64,000 bases of DNA from Siphonodentalium dalli (taxonomy: Eukaryota; Mollusca; Scaphopoda; Gadilida; Siphonodentaliidae), in assembly GCA_032622095.1 (NCBI GenBank), contig CP136061.1, positions 66,841,127 to 66,905,126 of the forward strand, read 5' to 3'. A program made the translations under genes and the position numbers. Each line of letters opens with the position of its first letter. The stretch's first letter is position 1. The notes beneath the pieces are model-generated. The model saw only the letters and a list, made by a program, of their open reading frames with translations. It ran no database searches and was not told the origin of the DNA. Of the stretch, positions 1 to 10,924 are shown in pieces.

Positions 1-673
1 CTCTGTATGGGTGAAATTATAAAATTGTTAAAGAATACAAGAAAAAATTATTAAAAATGTAAAAAATTGTTAGGCCAATGCATTCTCTTATATATGCGAG
101 GCGACCTATGGTCGACTCGCAAATATAAGAGAATGCATTGGCACGGGGTAAAACAAATCCCGACTTACGACTGGATTTGATATGGCGGGTGACATATTTG
201 ATATGACAAATAGGATTGGATGACAAATGCTAGTCACTTAGACTATCTCTCCATCCCTGGTACAATACATGTAAACTAATTCAGCCTGTTATCGAAAGCC
301 CGCACATTATCAGGTTATAATATAATTTGTTTTAGGTTGATAGTCTGCTTAGAATCGCCACATTTAGAGTCGATAATGAACTGAAAATGAGAGCGTATTT
401 AGTCACATTATAGATTTATATAATGACTTCATTATAGGTGCCTTATGTGCGGATAATAACACACATAAACCGAATCACGACTTATCAGGCGCTTTAAAAT
501 GTGTTTTCACTGTGGCCCCCGCCATAAAAAGGAATAACGGATATGAGTCCATTGTCTGCTTATTTCAGAATCAATTAATTCAATGTCAACCTATTTGCTC
601 ATTATTTTGGTCGATTATGGGCGTATTTACGCGAGGATATGTTAACCACTGAAGACAGACATTTATGTTGCAG
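1..673. other. Upstream region or intron, no coding exon recognised
   Basis: Holds an inverted repeat at 75-141 whose 19-20 bp arms start CCAATGCATTCTCTTATAT and flank a short GTCGA-containing loop. A short reading frame near 570-630 begins with a hydrophobic stretch, but it has no splice donor in the needed phase, so I do not call it the signal-peptide exon. Confidence 0.4.
75..141. repeat. Short inverted repeat (hairpin)
   Basis: The left arm CCAATGCATTCTCTTATAT is matched by a right arm ending ATAAGAGAATGCATTGG; the loop is about 28 bases. It could be a tiny foldback element. Confidence 0.75.
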
Positions 674-822
674 GTGATGGCTTCGGGGTGCACGGACAAT
701 ACACTGTTGAAAAAGATACTGAATTGAGAGCCAACCTGGCGAGGGGATATTCAATGGGTAGCCGACCAAATGAAACTGTCGAAGTCTGGGTGGATTTCTA
801 CATGTTATCTATCAACGGATTG
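674..822 (+). CDS. Receptor exon A: N-terminal ligand-binding domain
   Basis: 149 bp between an acceptor (ttgcag) and a donor (gtaagc). Read after two bases that complete a Gly codon, it gives 49 residues including ELRANLARGY, which aligns in pattern with the RLLHDLF.GY helix of nAChRs, one N-glycosylation sequon (NET), and the strand VEVWVDFYMLSI. The exon is 149 bp against roughly 146 bp for the corresponding vertebrate exon 2. The starting phase requires an upstream exon, which I could not identify in 1-673. Confidence 0.88.
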
Positions 823-3800
823 GTAAGCGTACATGTATAATACACACACACCTACATCCGCGGAATAACGGATTGGTAAGCGCACATGAAATGTCACAGT
901 AATTTTCCAAAGGGCACTAAATGTACTTAAGAAATAACTCTTTTTTCGATTAAGGTTACGCAGTTATAACCGAAAGGTTTGAAGATAAATTCTATAACGC
1001 GCGTAGCGCAGTTATAGAAAATTTAGCTTTACCTTAATCGACACAAGAGTTATTATTTAATCCGTCATTCCACAAGAGAATCACCACACGTATATAGAAG
1101 GTATAAGTATAAAAGGAGCGTAAACCTCTGAGATTATTGCAGACGAAAAAGACGCACCCAAAGTTTGAATGCTGTCAATCAAGTATCCAATTATCGAGTG
1201 ATCAAATGTTGTGAATTCGTCGGTTTTGGTTGGCTAGCGAACAGCGTACACGCAGTGATCAACTGATCACTGTGTTCCAGAAATATTTCGCCTGTATATT
1301 GACACGAGTTGTTAGTTGATGAAACTTCATTTCTTTGAAAATGTTAGCTAGATTGCTGGATCGAGTCTTGTTGATTTTTATAGTTACTTATGCACCTAAG
1401 TACTGGTGGGTAATTAGCAGTAAATTTAATGGCAGAGCAGTGCTGCTTGAAGGATTTTTGATGCAGCATCGGAATCCTCGTTTATATCGCAGAAAGTACC
1501 CAATAGTTTCCATGTACATTTTAGGCACACGGTATGCAGGCATGGTCACATAGCACGATGCTGCTATGTGTTCTGTCATTTCAATAGCAGAAGTAATCTA
1601 GGTTTTCGAGAAATAACTTTAATAGCTAAATGTGTGACAACCAATGGTTTTATAGTATTATATGGATTGACAGCTTATGATTAAATCATGCTAACGCGGT
1701 TCAAAAAACAGTTCTTTCACGTCACGCTGTTTACTTTCAGGGTTCACATTAGCTAGATATAGGGATGTAAACAAATCCTATAACCTGTTCCTTACCATTT
1801 CACACCCGGCCGCTCACAAACTTTCGCCAACAACCGAAATATAATTCCGACAAAGCACAGTCTTAATTTTTATTCCGATTTACTAGTGATTTCTTTTCTC
1901 AAATGTATAGGTATATTACAATCTAGATATATATTTTTTTAATGTGTCACAATATCATTTATCACACAATCTTGATCTTCTCCTATCCCTTATTCATTAA
2001 GTACCTTTTAGACATATCTGCTCTGAATTCATCGAACGGATTGGTTTGCTTAAAATCGAATTAATGTCAGAACCATTGCACGTGCGAAAAGGGTGCGATC
2101 AACTACTCGATTCGATTCATGACATGTTCTGGGGGTGAGATGTTGACTGAATTCGCTAGATGACCCACTCCGATTACTAAACGAAAAAATGTGACGTGTT
2201 CCTCTCCATAACAATTGTTATTTTGCAAAAATGTAAGGATCTACAATTATATGTTGACATTTATCTTTCGTCAACAAGGTTTGAGGCTTCATGATGACTG
2301 TTACGAACCATATTGATGGCAATTGTTTCTGTTTCACGTTTTCAGCACATACGTAACGTGCATGTTGACGCTTAAATACATGTACATAATATCTTTCGTT
2401 TCAACAGGACACAAAAGCATCAACATTTTCCGTAAGTGGATACTTTGATCTGGTAAGTTTTAATTTACCTTATATTTTGAATTGCGATTCAAACTTTTAT
2501 TTTGATAGTCACCATAGTCGCAATCCAATAGCAACAACAACATAACAACTAGTATTACACTTGAATTTAATATTATTAAGTAAATAAATAATAATATTAT
2601 TAAGTCATAAAGTGTAATATATTAAGCTATATAATTATATAACCTTGGACTTTCGGTGAGGTAACTTGAGCTTAAAGCTTCAGCTTTCCCTCATTGTTGT
2701 AGCTTGGCAGCTATACAGACATGTTCTCTTTGATGATTCCCATGTGTGAGGATTCAGAAGAGACTTAAATTATAATTAAAATTGTTACAAAAAAAATTTA
2801 ATTCGAAAAACAATTCGACATTCGATGATGAACTGTTTTTCATCTTCTAATATGGTTGCAAATGGACATCACGTTATATCTGATACTTTATATAATGGTA
2901 CTGTGTACCTTCCAGTCTGGAAATGAAAACTGCTTGCACTTATTCTGTTTTTTTGTTGTTATTTCTTTTCTTAAAGTCACATGGCGGTTTGAGCTCCAAA
3001 ATACACCTCATAATATTAGCTTTTGAATTTTCCCCGGTATCGAAATAGGTCGATATATACTTGAAGTACCTTTCTGTAGGCATTGTGTCACAGAAGGACG
3101 CATTGAAGTGATACAAATACAACTGTTAAACACGGTGTTTTGGGTCCAAAATAAACAACAGCCACGCATACGGCATGGAACAGAAAAGACTGCTGTGTGT
3201 TAGTCTATTACTGATATGTTAGATATAAAGAGCTTTTGTTTCACTTTTGTGTGAAAACTCTAAAATGGCTGTGACCATGGCAAGTATTTTTCGTAGCGGC
3301 TGAAGCTATATCAATATTTCGTGTAGTTATCAACCTATTTATAGCTCCTGAATTTGTCCCGGTCTCGAAATAGGTCAATAAATACTTGAACTACCTTTCT
3401 ATGGATATTGTATGTCACAGAAAGACGCATTGAAGTCATACCAATACAAATTTGAATACTATACGGTGTTTGGATCCCAAAACAAACAACAACCATGTGC
3501 ACAGCATGAAACAGAAAACAGCGTTCCGTGTATTATGGTATGGTATATACACGTAAGAGCGTTTGTGTTTCATTTATGTGCGAAACGTTAAAAATAACTG
3601 GAAAATGTCTGTTCTCATGGCAAATAAATTTCTGAGCATATGAAGCCGGTATATCAATATTTATGTATTTATTATATGCTAAGCTATCAATTTCAATGGT
3701 ATTATTTTTCAGATAAAAAACGTTGTCCGTCTTGTGGGATATCGATAACTCACTCGTATCCTTCCGCGTTAAAATACAAGTGATTCGGTACTAGGTGCTA

Positions 3801-6800
3801 AAGGTCCCTGAGTGTTCAGAATGAACATACAATATGTGATCAATTAAATGTTTGTGTTGAACATACTATGATGTTAGCCCCTTTATACATCAACCATGTA
3901 ATCTGTCTGAAAATGGAACTATTTTCATATGCACATGCCAATTACCATGGTTGTTCTTGGATATACAAATTTGCACTTTTTACTCTTTCGAGTTGATCCA
4001 TAGGCCAACTGATCGGAGCATATAGTAATCAGAACATCTACATTTTTTGGTTGGATATGGTCATTATCTCATTCGTGATGACAAAAAAATAATTTCCACT
4101 CGTGGAAATTCATTTTTTGCCATCACACATGAGATAATTCCCATACCCAACCAAAAAGTGTAGATATCCTCTATTTACCAGCCTCTCGTGTACCTCATTC
4201 CAAATTACGTAGACATAATTTGGAAGCTCGAACGAGCCATGTCCCTTTAAACACACATACAAGTTTATTTGTCCAATTTTATAAAACATGGTAAAACAAA
4301 AACAATTTAATATTGGCAATGTAATTGGAGGACCAGTGCTTGTATAACTTATGGGTACACCATCTTCCATTTGCTATTACATTGCTACATAAACAAATAC
4401 CAATGACAAAGCCATCAGTATACATTTCGTATCATGTCTGAATGTTAATGATTTATTTGCTGACGCGATTCATTTCATTTATACTGTAGACATGGTCATC
4501 AATATTATTAGCAATAATCATGACGAGATACATTTCATTTATACTGTTGAGATGGAAAGCAATGTTATTATAAATAACCATGATGAGATACAATTCATTT
4601 ATACTGTTGACATGGAAAGAAATGTTATTACCAATACTCATGACGAAATATATTTAATTTATATAAGGATTAACTGTCATGTGGACTGTTTTTATGGAGA
4701 TGTAACCGTGAGTTAAGTGGACATAACTTGTGTAAAACCCGAAGGGTTTTATATTCAAGTTATGACCACTTACCTCACGGTTACATCTCCATAAAAATAG
4801 TCCAGATGACAGTTAATCCTTATATTTATATACATTTAGCGAAAAAGCCACTTTTGTAAATGTATTTAAATCTAAAAGTGTATCGTCACAAAAACAGCTC
4901 AAAATACCCAATAACACCCTTGGCAAAAGTTAATAGGAACAATTTCTCCTCATATTGAAACCCGATGATGTATTAAGTCAATCGTGCGCGAGTCCAAATG
5001 CTCCCAAAACATTACGCGTTCGTCTTTCCAAACCCAATGACGTATCGATGGTGTTATGAGCTTGGTGTTATGAGGCGTTGCGCATTCACCGAGAAATAAC
5101 TGCAACTAGCCACGTGGGCGCCGACCAATCAGAATGCTGGATTTAGTGATGACAACACTTAGTATGTAAATATATGGATATCAATGCTATTATCAATAAT
5201 CATGACGAGATATACATTGTATTTATACTGTTGGCATATAAATCAACATTATTATCAATACTCATGACGAGATAGATTGTATTTATACTGTTGACATGGT
5301 CATCAATATTATCAATAATGACGAGATACATTTAAGTTATACTTTTGACATTGTCATCAATGTTAGTATCAATAAACAACGATATACATTTAATCTATAC
5401 TGTCATCAATATTATTGTCAATAATCATATCGAGATACATGTCATATTTAATGTTATTATCAATGAGCATGACGAGATACATGTCATATTTAATGTTATT
5501 ATCAACAAACAACGATATACATTTAATATATACTGTTATCAATATTATTGTCAATAATCATATCGAGATACATGTCATATTTAATGTTATTATCAATGAG
5601 CATGACGAGATACATGTCATATTTAATGTTATTATCAATGAGCATGACGAGATACATGTCATATTTAATGTTATTATCAATGAGCATGACGAGATACATG
5701 TCATATTTAATGTTATTATCAATGAGCATGACGAGATACATGTCATATTTAATGTTATTATCAATGAGCATGACGAGATACATTTCATGTATACTGTTGA
5801 CATTGTCATCAATGTTATTATCAATAAACAACGATATACATTTAATCTATACTGTCATCAATATTATTGTCAATAATCATATCGAGATACATGTCATATT
5901 ATCAATAATCATGGTCCTCTATTGCTGCTGATAACGTTACTATGCAGGTGTACATCATTAGGGCCCGCGATCTCTTTTACAAAACTAACTCAGTTTTCTA
6001 ACACCCATGTGTATTTTCCTGGTAGATCGAATACTAACATAGACGTTTTCATCGAGTTGTTTCAACTGACTTGAATCAATGTTGAAAAAGAGAATGAACT
6101 GCAAATTAATTTGGAATATGAACAACAATGAAATGCTATATAATTATTATATGATTGCCTATAAAATAGACCGATACGTAGATCGTCGTATGTATCTCGT
6201 CGAAGCTACAGTGAAATACGATTTCGTTTTTTTTTCGTTGTAGTTATATTGTTGTTTCAGTGTAGGTCTTGAAATAAACACAACCTGCCAATGTTGATCG
6301 AGTGATCATTCCGTACACACTCTCCACTAGCAAATCAAAAACGACTTATGTATGACGGCACGTGATCAATCGATAATTCTATGTTTGAGTTACAGAGTGT
6401 CAATTTCAACTTTAGACCTATGCTCTTTCATGTTTGTAAACACCGACGCATGCCCTCTTTAAGGGTGGATACACACATGCATGTGATCTCTGTAATTATC
6501 GTGTATTTGTCGTTTTACATGGATCATACAGACCATGTAATATGTGTCCGTTGACAACCCAATCATTACGGCTATGTTTGACCACAGTGAGTCAAGCTCT
6601 GAGCGTGCAGAGAGCCGTTGACTGAACGAAGTCGTCAGGTCACTTAAAATAATTGTTCGCGCGATAACCCAAATGTTGGACTTTCTGTTTAAATCATTGT
6701 CAGTCTTCTCTTGATTTTATACAGGTGATGGCACCAGGATTTCCCCAACGCAGGGGCTATGATCCCCAACATGGGGGCAATATTATCAGGATCTCCTTAC

Positions 6801-9800
6801 GCAGGGGCTATATGATCCCCGACTTGGGGCTATATATGATCCAGATAGCTACCATCGGGCTAACTCTAAGCTATTTAAGTAAAACATATTATATTGTACC
6901 TTCTTGCCCAGATTATTCCGGCCGATACATTCAACTAAGTCCCTTAGCGACTTGAAGCTTTCGAAACCCCACTCCAACCAAGCATCATAGTCGAAAATGT
7001 TCTATATCAAGCCTGTATACACCAGCTGTGTCGCTTCTGGTGTTCGTATCTTAATAAAATGCCAGATATCACACAGACTTAACTAATTTCCACATCCGTA
7101 AGAGAAGACCTGTTTTGGACTGGCCTTAAATGTCTTGATAACAGAGAGTTTGACTTCGCTTATGACTACTCACTTGTCTGGCCTGTTAACAATGAACCGC
7201 TCGCGCGCAGGTGATCAATGTTGTCAATTATTGGTGCGGCCATGTAAAATACATGTATTTTACATACAGAGATTACATGCATATGTGTATCCACCCTAAT
7301 TAAGTAGTTAATAATTTAATTCATTAAGAGTTAACTTAACAAATTTGAGCATAAAAAACCTACAGTTTTTTGTTTGATACCTGAAACATCTTGTGGCCGC
7401 TCGTGAAAATTTGATATTTCTTTCCAGACACACACGAGATATTTTGGTATTCAAACAAGCATGGAATCACTTCCATGTATAAATATATATTATAAATGGC
7501 GAGTTGGCATAATTCTAATGAATTGGATTATGATTTAGTCATAATTAGGCTAGAGAAAGAGCAGGCGTGTTATCCTATTTCAGTTCAACATTATGTGATA
7601 GTTATAGCATATGACTTGGTAGTGATGTACAGGGACTTTTTTCAGAAACCCATATTCAGTATTTCAATGTTATAAACATGGAATATTATGGTACATGGCT
7701 CTACTGACTAAAGTCTATGAATTGACTCAGATGCTTCCATCTATGTTTTCTTTGTTTTTTTAGTTGTGGAGTGACGATCGGTTATCGTGGGACCCAGAAG
7801 ACTACGATGGTATAGAGGAAGTGTTCTTCACCGAGAACAAATTATGGCGACCAACATTGTCTATTGTCAACGAGTAAGTTATTCTAGTTTTTTCAGTCGG
7901 CTTCGACTTCGGGTACATATAATTGGACGTGGCGACAGGGAGTCTTCACATCCACAAAATATTCAACCATCGGAAATGTCATGAATGAATATTTACATAG
8001 CCTGCGAGTTACACTAAATCATGTTCAGTGATTGTTCAACTGTCAGTTAGGTCATTTGTTTCATATCACAATAAAACATACAATAACACCAACATACGTT
8101 ACATCTCGTTTACAAAGATGACTAAAACCAGAGATAGAATAACTGGGCGTGTTGTTTAAAGTGCGCGGCCATAGAATAATCGATCGACAATTCACAGGTA
8201 GAATATTGGGCTAACTTACACTGAAACATGGTAATAATATCCAAACTGCATACAGATTTCAGAAAAAAAGAGTAAAAAGGTAAATAAATATAAGAACCTA
8301 GATGTAACCGGTTTACTTATAACCCGAGTCACCACACCAAATGTGTTTTAAATCAGTCAAGGGGTCTGGGAGAAAATCGCGATAGACAGACATATAGACA
8401 TAAATATCCTACTCTTATATATAGTGTTAGGAGTGATTTGTGTTTGTCGCTGTGGCCGTTGGAACACATTTAGTCTCAATCGCGAACAGTGTGACCAACA
8501 ACCACAACACTATATCCTTCAATGAAACATACTAAAACTACATTAATTTCTTGAATACAGCTACATATGGTTAGTGAATCCACAACTGTACACCAACTCT
8601 TGAGCTGCATGGGGCGGGTTATTATTGGGATTTATATCGAACGCGATTTATTTATTTATTTGAATAAAACTGTTTTACTGTGTGCATCATCTGAATATCC
8701 TATGTAATGAAAACATGCCGATAATATGTTATTCTTATGGCGACTGGCAGGTCACTCATATAGCGCGCGACCTTGGTGACTCAACATTGCAGCAGAGTTT
8801 ATAGAAATTATTAAGAAAAAAGCTATATAAATATAAGATATTAATGCAGTTTGAGTGTGATTTATTTTGGTGTATGTCGCTGTGGCCATTGGAGCACATT
8901 TAGTTTGAACCCCGAACAATGTGACCAACAACCACAACGCTATATCCTTCAATAAAACACTCAAACTACAATAATTTCTTAAAATACAGCTACATATGGT
9001 TAGTGAATCCACAACCGTATACATCGACCCTTGAACTGGGTGCAGGTTATATGGTTCATAGCGAACGTAATTTATTTCAATACTGTTTACAGGGTGCATC
9101 GACTGAATATCGTAGCGAATACGAACGTGCCGATAGCATGTGAGTATACTGGCAGATGTTTGTGGGATCCACCACAGATCACCAATACAGACTGCGTCCT
9201 TGATGTCACATTTTACCCATGTGACCGACAGACATGTTCCATTGACATCATCACATGGCATTACAGAATGCACGAAGTGGACTTAATTCCAGGTGATTAT
9301 GGGACTCACCTGACATACTTCTCAAAAAATGTTGAATGGAACATCTTAAGCCACATACTGATAAAAGAAAATGCAGAAAAGAAAGGAATAGAATATGCCC
9401 AACTCAAAGCTGTATTCACAATGCAAAGAAGACCTACGTATCATATTTTCAGCGTTGTCATCCCGACCGTTGTCATGGCGTTCCTGAGTACATTTGTGTT
9501 TCTATTGCCAGCTGATTCCGGTGAGAAGATTGGATACGCCATCACCATGTTTCTTGCATACGTAGTTCTCCTAACTTTGGTGCAAGATCAACTACCGTCT
9601 GCGGCGAAAAGCCCATCCATTATAAGTGAGTCCATACTTGCTAAATTTATACATATAGCAAATTCGAGTATCAGATAATTGACACCAGACACGTTTTATG
9701 TGCATTTAAATCGCTTTACTCCGCTTTCCGCCAACACATTCCCACCGTTTAACCCTTTCAGTGCCAAGTCCGATTTTTGTATCGACTCATATTTCCTTGA

Positions 9801-10924
9801 TCATTTTTCAAATTTATTGATTATAATAATGTGATACATTGATGGAAAGAGTTCTTAGAGCCCTTTCCATCAATGTATTACATTATTATAATCAATAAAT
9901 TTGAAAAAGATCAAGGAAATATGGTTGATACAAAAATCGGACTTGGCACTGAAACGGTTAGCAAGCAAAAATACGGAAATCAAAAACAAAACCGGGAATG
10001 TGTGTATCGATCCAAAACATGTTTGATTTAAAAAAAAATCTAGGATTCGAACATGAATATAACAATGACTGTTAAAGAATGCATGGGCGCTTGATTATAG
10101 TATAAGCATACCGTGCATTGCGCAAGTAAGCAATCCTTTTGTCGGATAACAGAACAGTTGTCACCCTTGCTTTAGTCACATCGGTAATTTTTGGCCCGCT
10201 CTCGACCTAGAATGTCAGCCCCGAAAGGGCGATAAATCCCCGCGTCTCGCGATAGAAAGGGCGATAAATGTATATTATTAATTATACAAGCATGTATACG
10301 TATTCTCATTGCAAATTTTCCGCGATACTGTCTTGTGTGTCGATGAGCTGAAAGTCGACTTTTTTACTACCTTGATGTGAAATCGGATGGGGTTTACTCA
10401 AATGTTGTCTTTTTACAGGCATATACTTGATCATCATCACTGTTCTGGCTGCAACATGCGTGACATTGACAGTACTGGTCATCAGACTTCACCACATGGA
10501 TGAGGATGAACCGCCGAAAGGAGCAATCAGGAAGCTCGCTCTCTTCATGGAAAACATAATGTGTCGAAAATCGTCTGGTCAGAAAAATACCAAGTGCAGA
10601 TATGTTGCTGATGGAGACCAGAGCGCTACGATCCAGGAAAACGATGCGACCTTGCGTCTTCTAAGGTGGCAACAAACCGCTTCCATAATGGACGTGTTTT
10701 GTTTCCGGGTTTTAACCAAGTGCAGAATTGTTGTTGATGCAGACCAAAGTGCTACGATCCAAGAAGAGGTTGCGACTGCTCGTCTTCTAACGTGGAAAGA
10801 AACCGCTTCCATAATGGACATGTTTTGTTTCCGGGTTTTAACCGTTGTGACATTCATATGTACTGCTTCATTTATTGCATTACTTCTGGTCGGTTGGTAC
10901 ATACATCCTAAGTGGGTTGATTAG
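674..10924 (+). CDS. Nicotinic acetylcholine receptor-like Cys-loop channel subunit, 5'-partial gene (five exons)
   Basis: Join of 674-822, 2408-2452, 7764-7873, 9093-9625 and 10419-10924; all junctions are AG/GT and phases 1-0-0-2-1 agree, giving about 447 residues. Seen: agonist-domain start, TGR-WDPP segment, a 15-residue Cys-loop (C-x13-C), M1, M2 preceded by GEKI, M3, a cytoplasmic loop, and M4 ending in HPKWVD and a stop. The 45-bp and 110-bp exons match the conserved nAChR exon 3 and 4 sizes. In M2, Leu at 9' and Asp at 20' with Glu at -1' point to a cation channel in the plasma membrane of excitable cells. There is no vicinal Cys pair in loop C, so it is non-alpha in type. Missing: the signal-peptide exon, expected upstream and ending in phase 1. 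Family assignment is firm; ligand and exact subunit class are inference. Confidence 0.9.
823..2407 (+). other. Receptor intron 1
   Basis: GT-AG intron of 1,585 bp. It contains an imperfect palindromic element at about 930-1054 (arms AATAACTCTT and AAGAGTTATT with the internal pair CGATTAAGGT and ACCTTAATCG), otherwise nothing recognised. Two unrelated short ORFs at 1335-1579 overlap on opposite strands and look like chance. Confidence 0.6.
930..1054. repeat. Palindromic MITE-like element
   Basis: Outer arms AATAACTCTT/AAGAGTTATT and inner arms CGATTAAGGT/ACCTTAATCG, with a further inner pair around ATTCTATAAC/GTTATAGAA. The whole segment can fold into one hairpin. Confidence 0.6.
2408..2452 (+). 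CDS. Receptor exon B: 45-bp exon, loop D region
   Basis: Exactly 45 bp, phase 0 on both sides, flanked by caacag and gtaagt. It encodes DTKASTFSVSGYFDL. The 45-bp exon 3 is a hallmark of the nAChR gene family. The loop D Trp of the canonical IW-containing strand is replaced: the aligned position carries Tyr (SGYFDL), which may alter agonist binding. Confidence 0.87.
2960..3540. repeat. Two tandem copies of an interspersed repeat in intron 2
   Basis: A unit with the landmarks TCGAAATAGGTC, ACAGAA(A/G)GACGCATTGAAGT and AAACAACA occurs at about 2980-3180 and 3345-3520. A third copy lies at about 61190-61390. Divergence between the copies is considerable, so this is an old repeat family. No coding potential seen. 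Confidence 0.65.
4035..4166. repeat. Long near-perfect hairpin (foldback MITE)
   Basis: The arms run from ATCTACA.TTTTTTGGTTGG to CCAACCAAAAAGTGTAGAT, and the complementarity continues inward through GAGATAA and TGGAAATT to a minimal loop near 4100. The stem is about 60 bp. Confidence 0.8.
4453..5930. repeat. Tandem repeat array, core period 42 bp
   Basis: The unit is built around GAGCATGACGAGATACATGTC; phase marks fall at 5598, 5640, 5682, 5724 and 5766, exactly 42 apart. Flanking older units with ATCAATATTATT and CATGACGAGATACAT extend from about 4450, and a longer higher-order unit containing AACAACGATATACATTTAA recurs near 5370, 5505 and 5830. Because 42 is a multiple of 3 and the unit lacks stops in several frames, it yields overlapping open frames on both strands; these are not genes. 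Confidence 0.85.
4655..4832. repeat. 178-bp hairpin inside the tandem array
   Basis: The left arm (AAGGATTAACTGTCAT...CTGTTTTTATGGAGATGTAA) is mirrored by the right arm (TTACATCTCCATAAAAA...ATGACAGTTAATCCTT), with only a few mismatches and a central AAAACCC/GGGTTTT tip. Confidence 0.82.
6463..7296. mobile_element. Non-autonomous DNA transposon with TAA flanks
   Basis: Terminal inverted repeats of about 22 bp begin GGGTGGATACACA and end TGTGTATCCACCC, flanked on both sides by TAA (6460-6462 and 7297-7299). A 3-bp TAA duplication is typical of PIF/Harbinger-type elements. The 834-bp interior has no transposase; it includes a short repeated CGCAGGGGCTAT.ATCCCC motif at 6745-6825. It lies in receptor intron 3. 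Confidence 0.72.
7764..7873 (+). CDS. Receptor exon C: 110-bp exon, loop A region
   Basis: 110 bp, the classical nAChR exon 4 length, after a T-rich tract and tag acceptor and before gtaagt. It encodes LWSDDRLSWDPEDY, then KLWRPTLSIVN, corresponding to the W.D..L.W....Y and W.PD..L.N motifs. The canonical loop A Asp after WxP is Thr here. It ends two bases into a Glu codon that is completed by the next exon. Confidence 0.9.
7874..9092 (+). other. Receptor intron between exons C and D
   Basis: 1,219 bp, GT-AG. Apart from the decayed duplication at 8430-8735 and AT-rich sequence I see nothing. Confidence 0.7.
8430..8735 (+). pseudogene. Decayed duplicate of intron end plus start of receptor exon D
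   Basis: 8430-8735 repeats 8860-9145 with moderate divergence (shared landmarks TGTCGCTGTGGCC, GTGACCAACAACCACAAC, ATATGGTTAGTGAATCCACAAC). In the real copy the exon opens TTTACAG then GGTGCATCGACTG; in this copy it reads TTTACTG then TGTGCATCATCTG, so the acceptor AG is lost and the codons after it are disrupted (TAA near 8706). A dead partial exon. Confidence 0.75.
9093..9625 (+). CDS. Receptor exon D: Cys-loop, M1 and M2
   Basis: 533 bp starting after tttacag with the base that completes Glu. In order it shows YTGRCLWDPPQI, the 15-residue Cys-loop in which canonical FPFD is YPCD (extra Cys), ITWHYR (loop B Trp), a long loop without a CC pair, then M1 (YHIFSVVIPTVVMAF...), GEKI and M2 with 6' Thr, 9' Leu, 13' Val and 20' Asp. 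The donor is gtgagt at 9626. Vertebrate genes split this span over more exons; here it is one exon, so introns were lost or never gained. The antisense 173-codon frame over it is a shadow. Confidence 0.93.
9750..9960. repeat. Long hairpin in receptor intron (foldback MITE)
   Basis: The arms begin TTTCAGTGCCAAGTCCGAT and end ATCGGACTTGGCACTGAAA, continuing inward through TTGATTATAATAATGTGAT-type complementarity to a tip near 9855. The stem is about 95 bp, nearly perfect, with outer bases TTAACC/GGTTA. Confidence 0.82.
10419..10924 (+). CDS. Receptor exon E (terminal): M3, duplicated cytoplasmic loop, M4 and stop
   Basis: Begins after tttttacag with GC, completing the Ser codon opened by exon D. 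It encodes M3 (SIYLIIITVLAATCVTLTVL), a charged M3-M4 loop, and M4 (VVTFICTASFIALLLVGWYI) ending HPKWVD and a stop at 10922-10924. The loop contains a 126-bp in-frame tandem duplication, 10592-10717 and 10718-10843, each unit running from KCR to FCFRVLT at the start of M4. The second terminal-exon copy at 51075 has only one unit, so the duplication is specific to this exon. No AATAAA was seen in the first 200 bases after the stop. Confidence 0.93.

Noticed and set aside
570-630. Short hydrophobic frame as the receptor signal-peptide exon
   Set aside because: It ends in TAA without a donor giving the phase needed to join exon A at 674.
5415-5931. Long overlapping ORFs of about 90-150 codons on both strands
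   Set aside because: They are products of a 42-bp tandem repeat whose length is a multiple of three; the same residues recur every 14 codons and no start context or domain is present.
8752-9273. 173-codon minus-strand ORF
   Set aside because: It is antisense to the well-supported receptor exon D and its intron; no domain.
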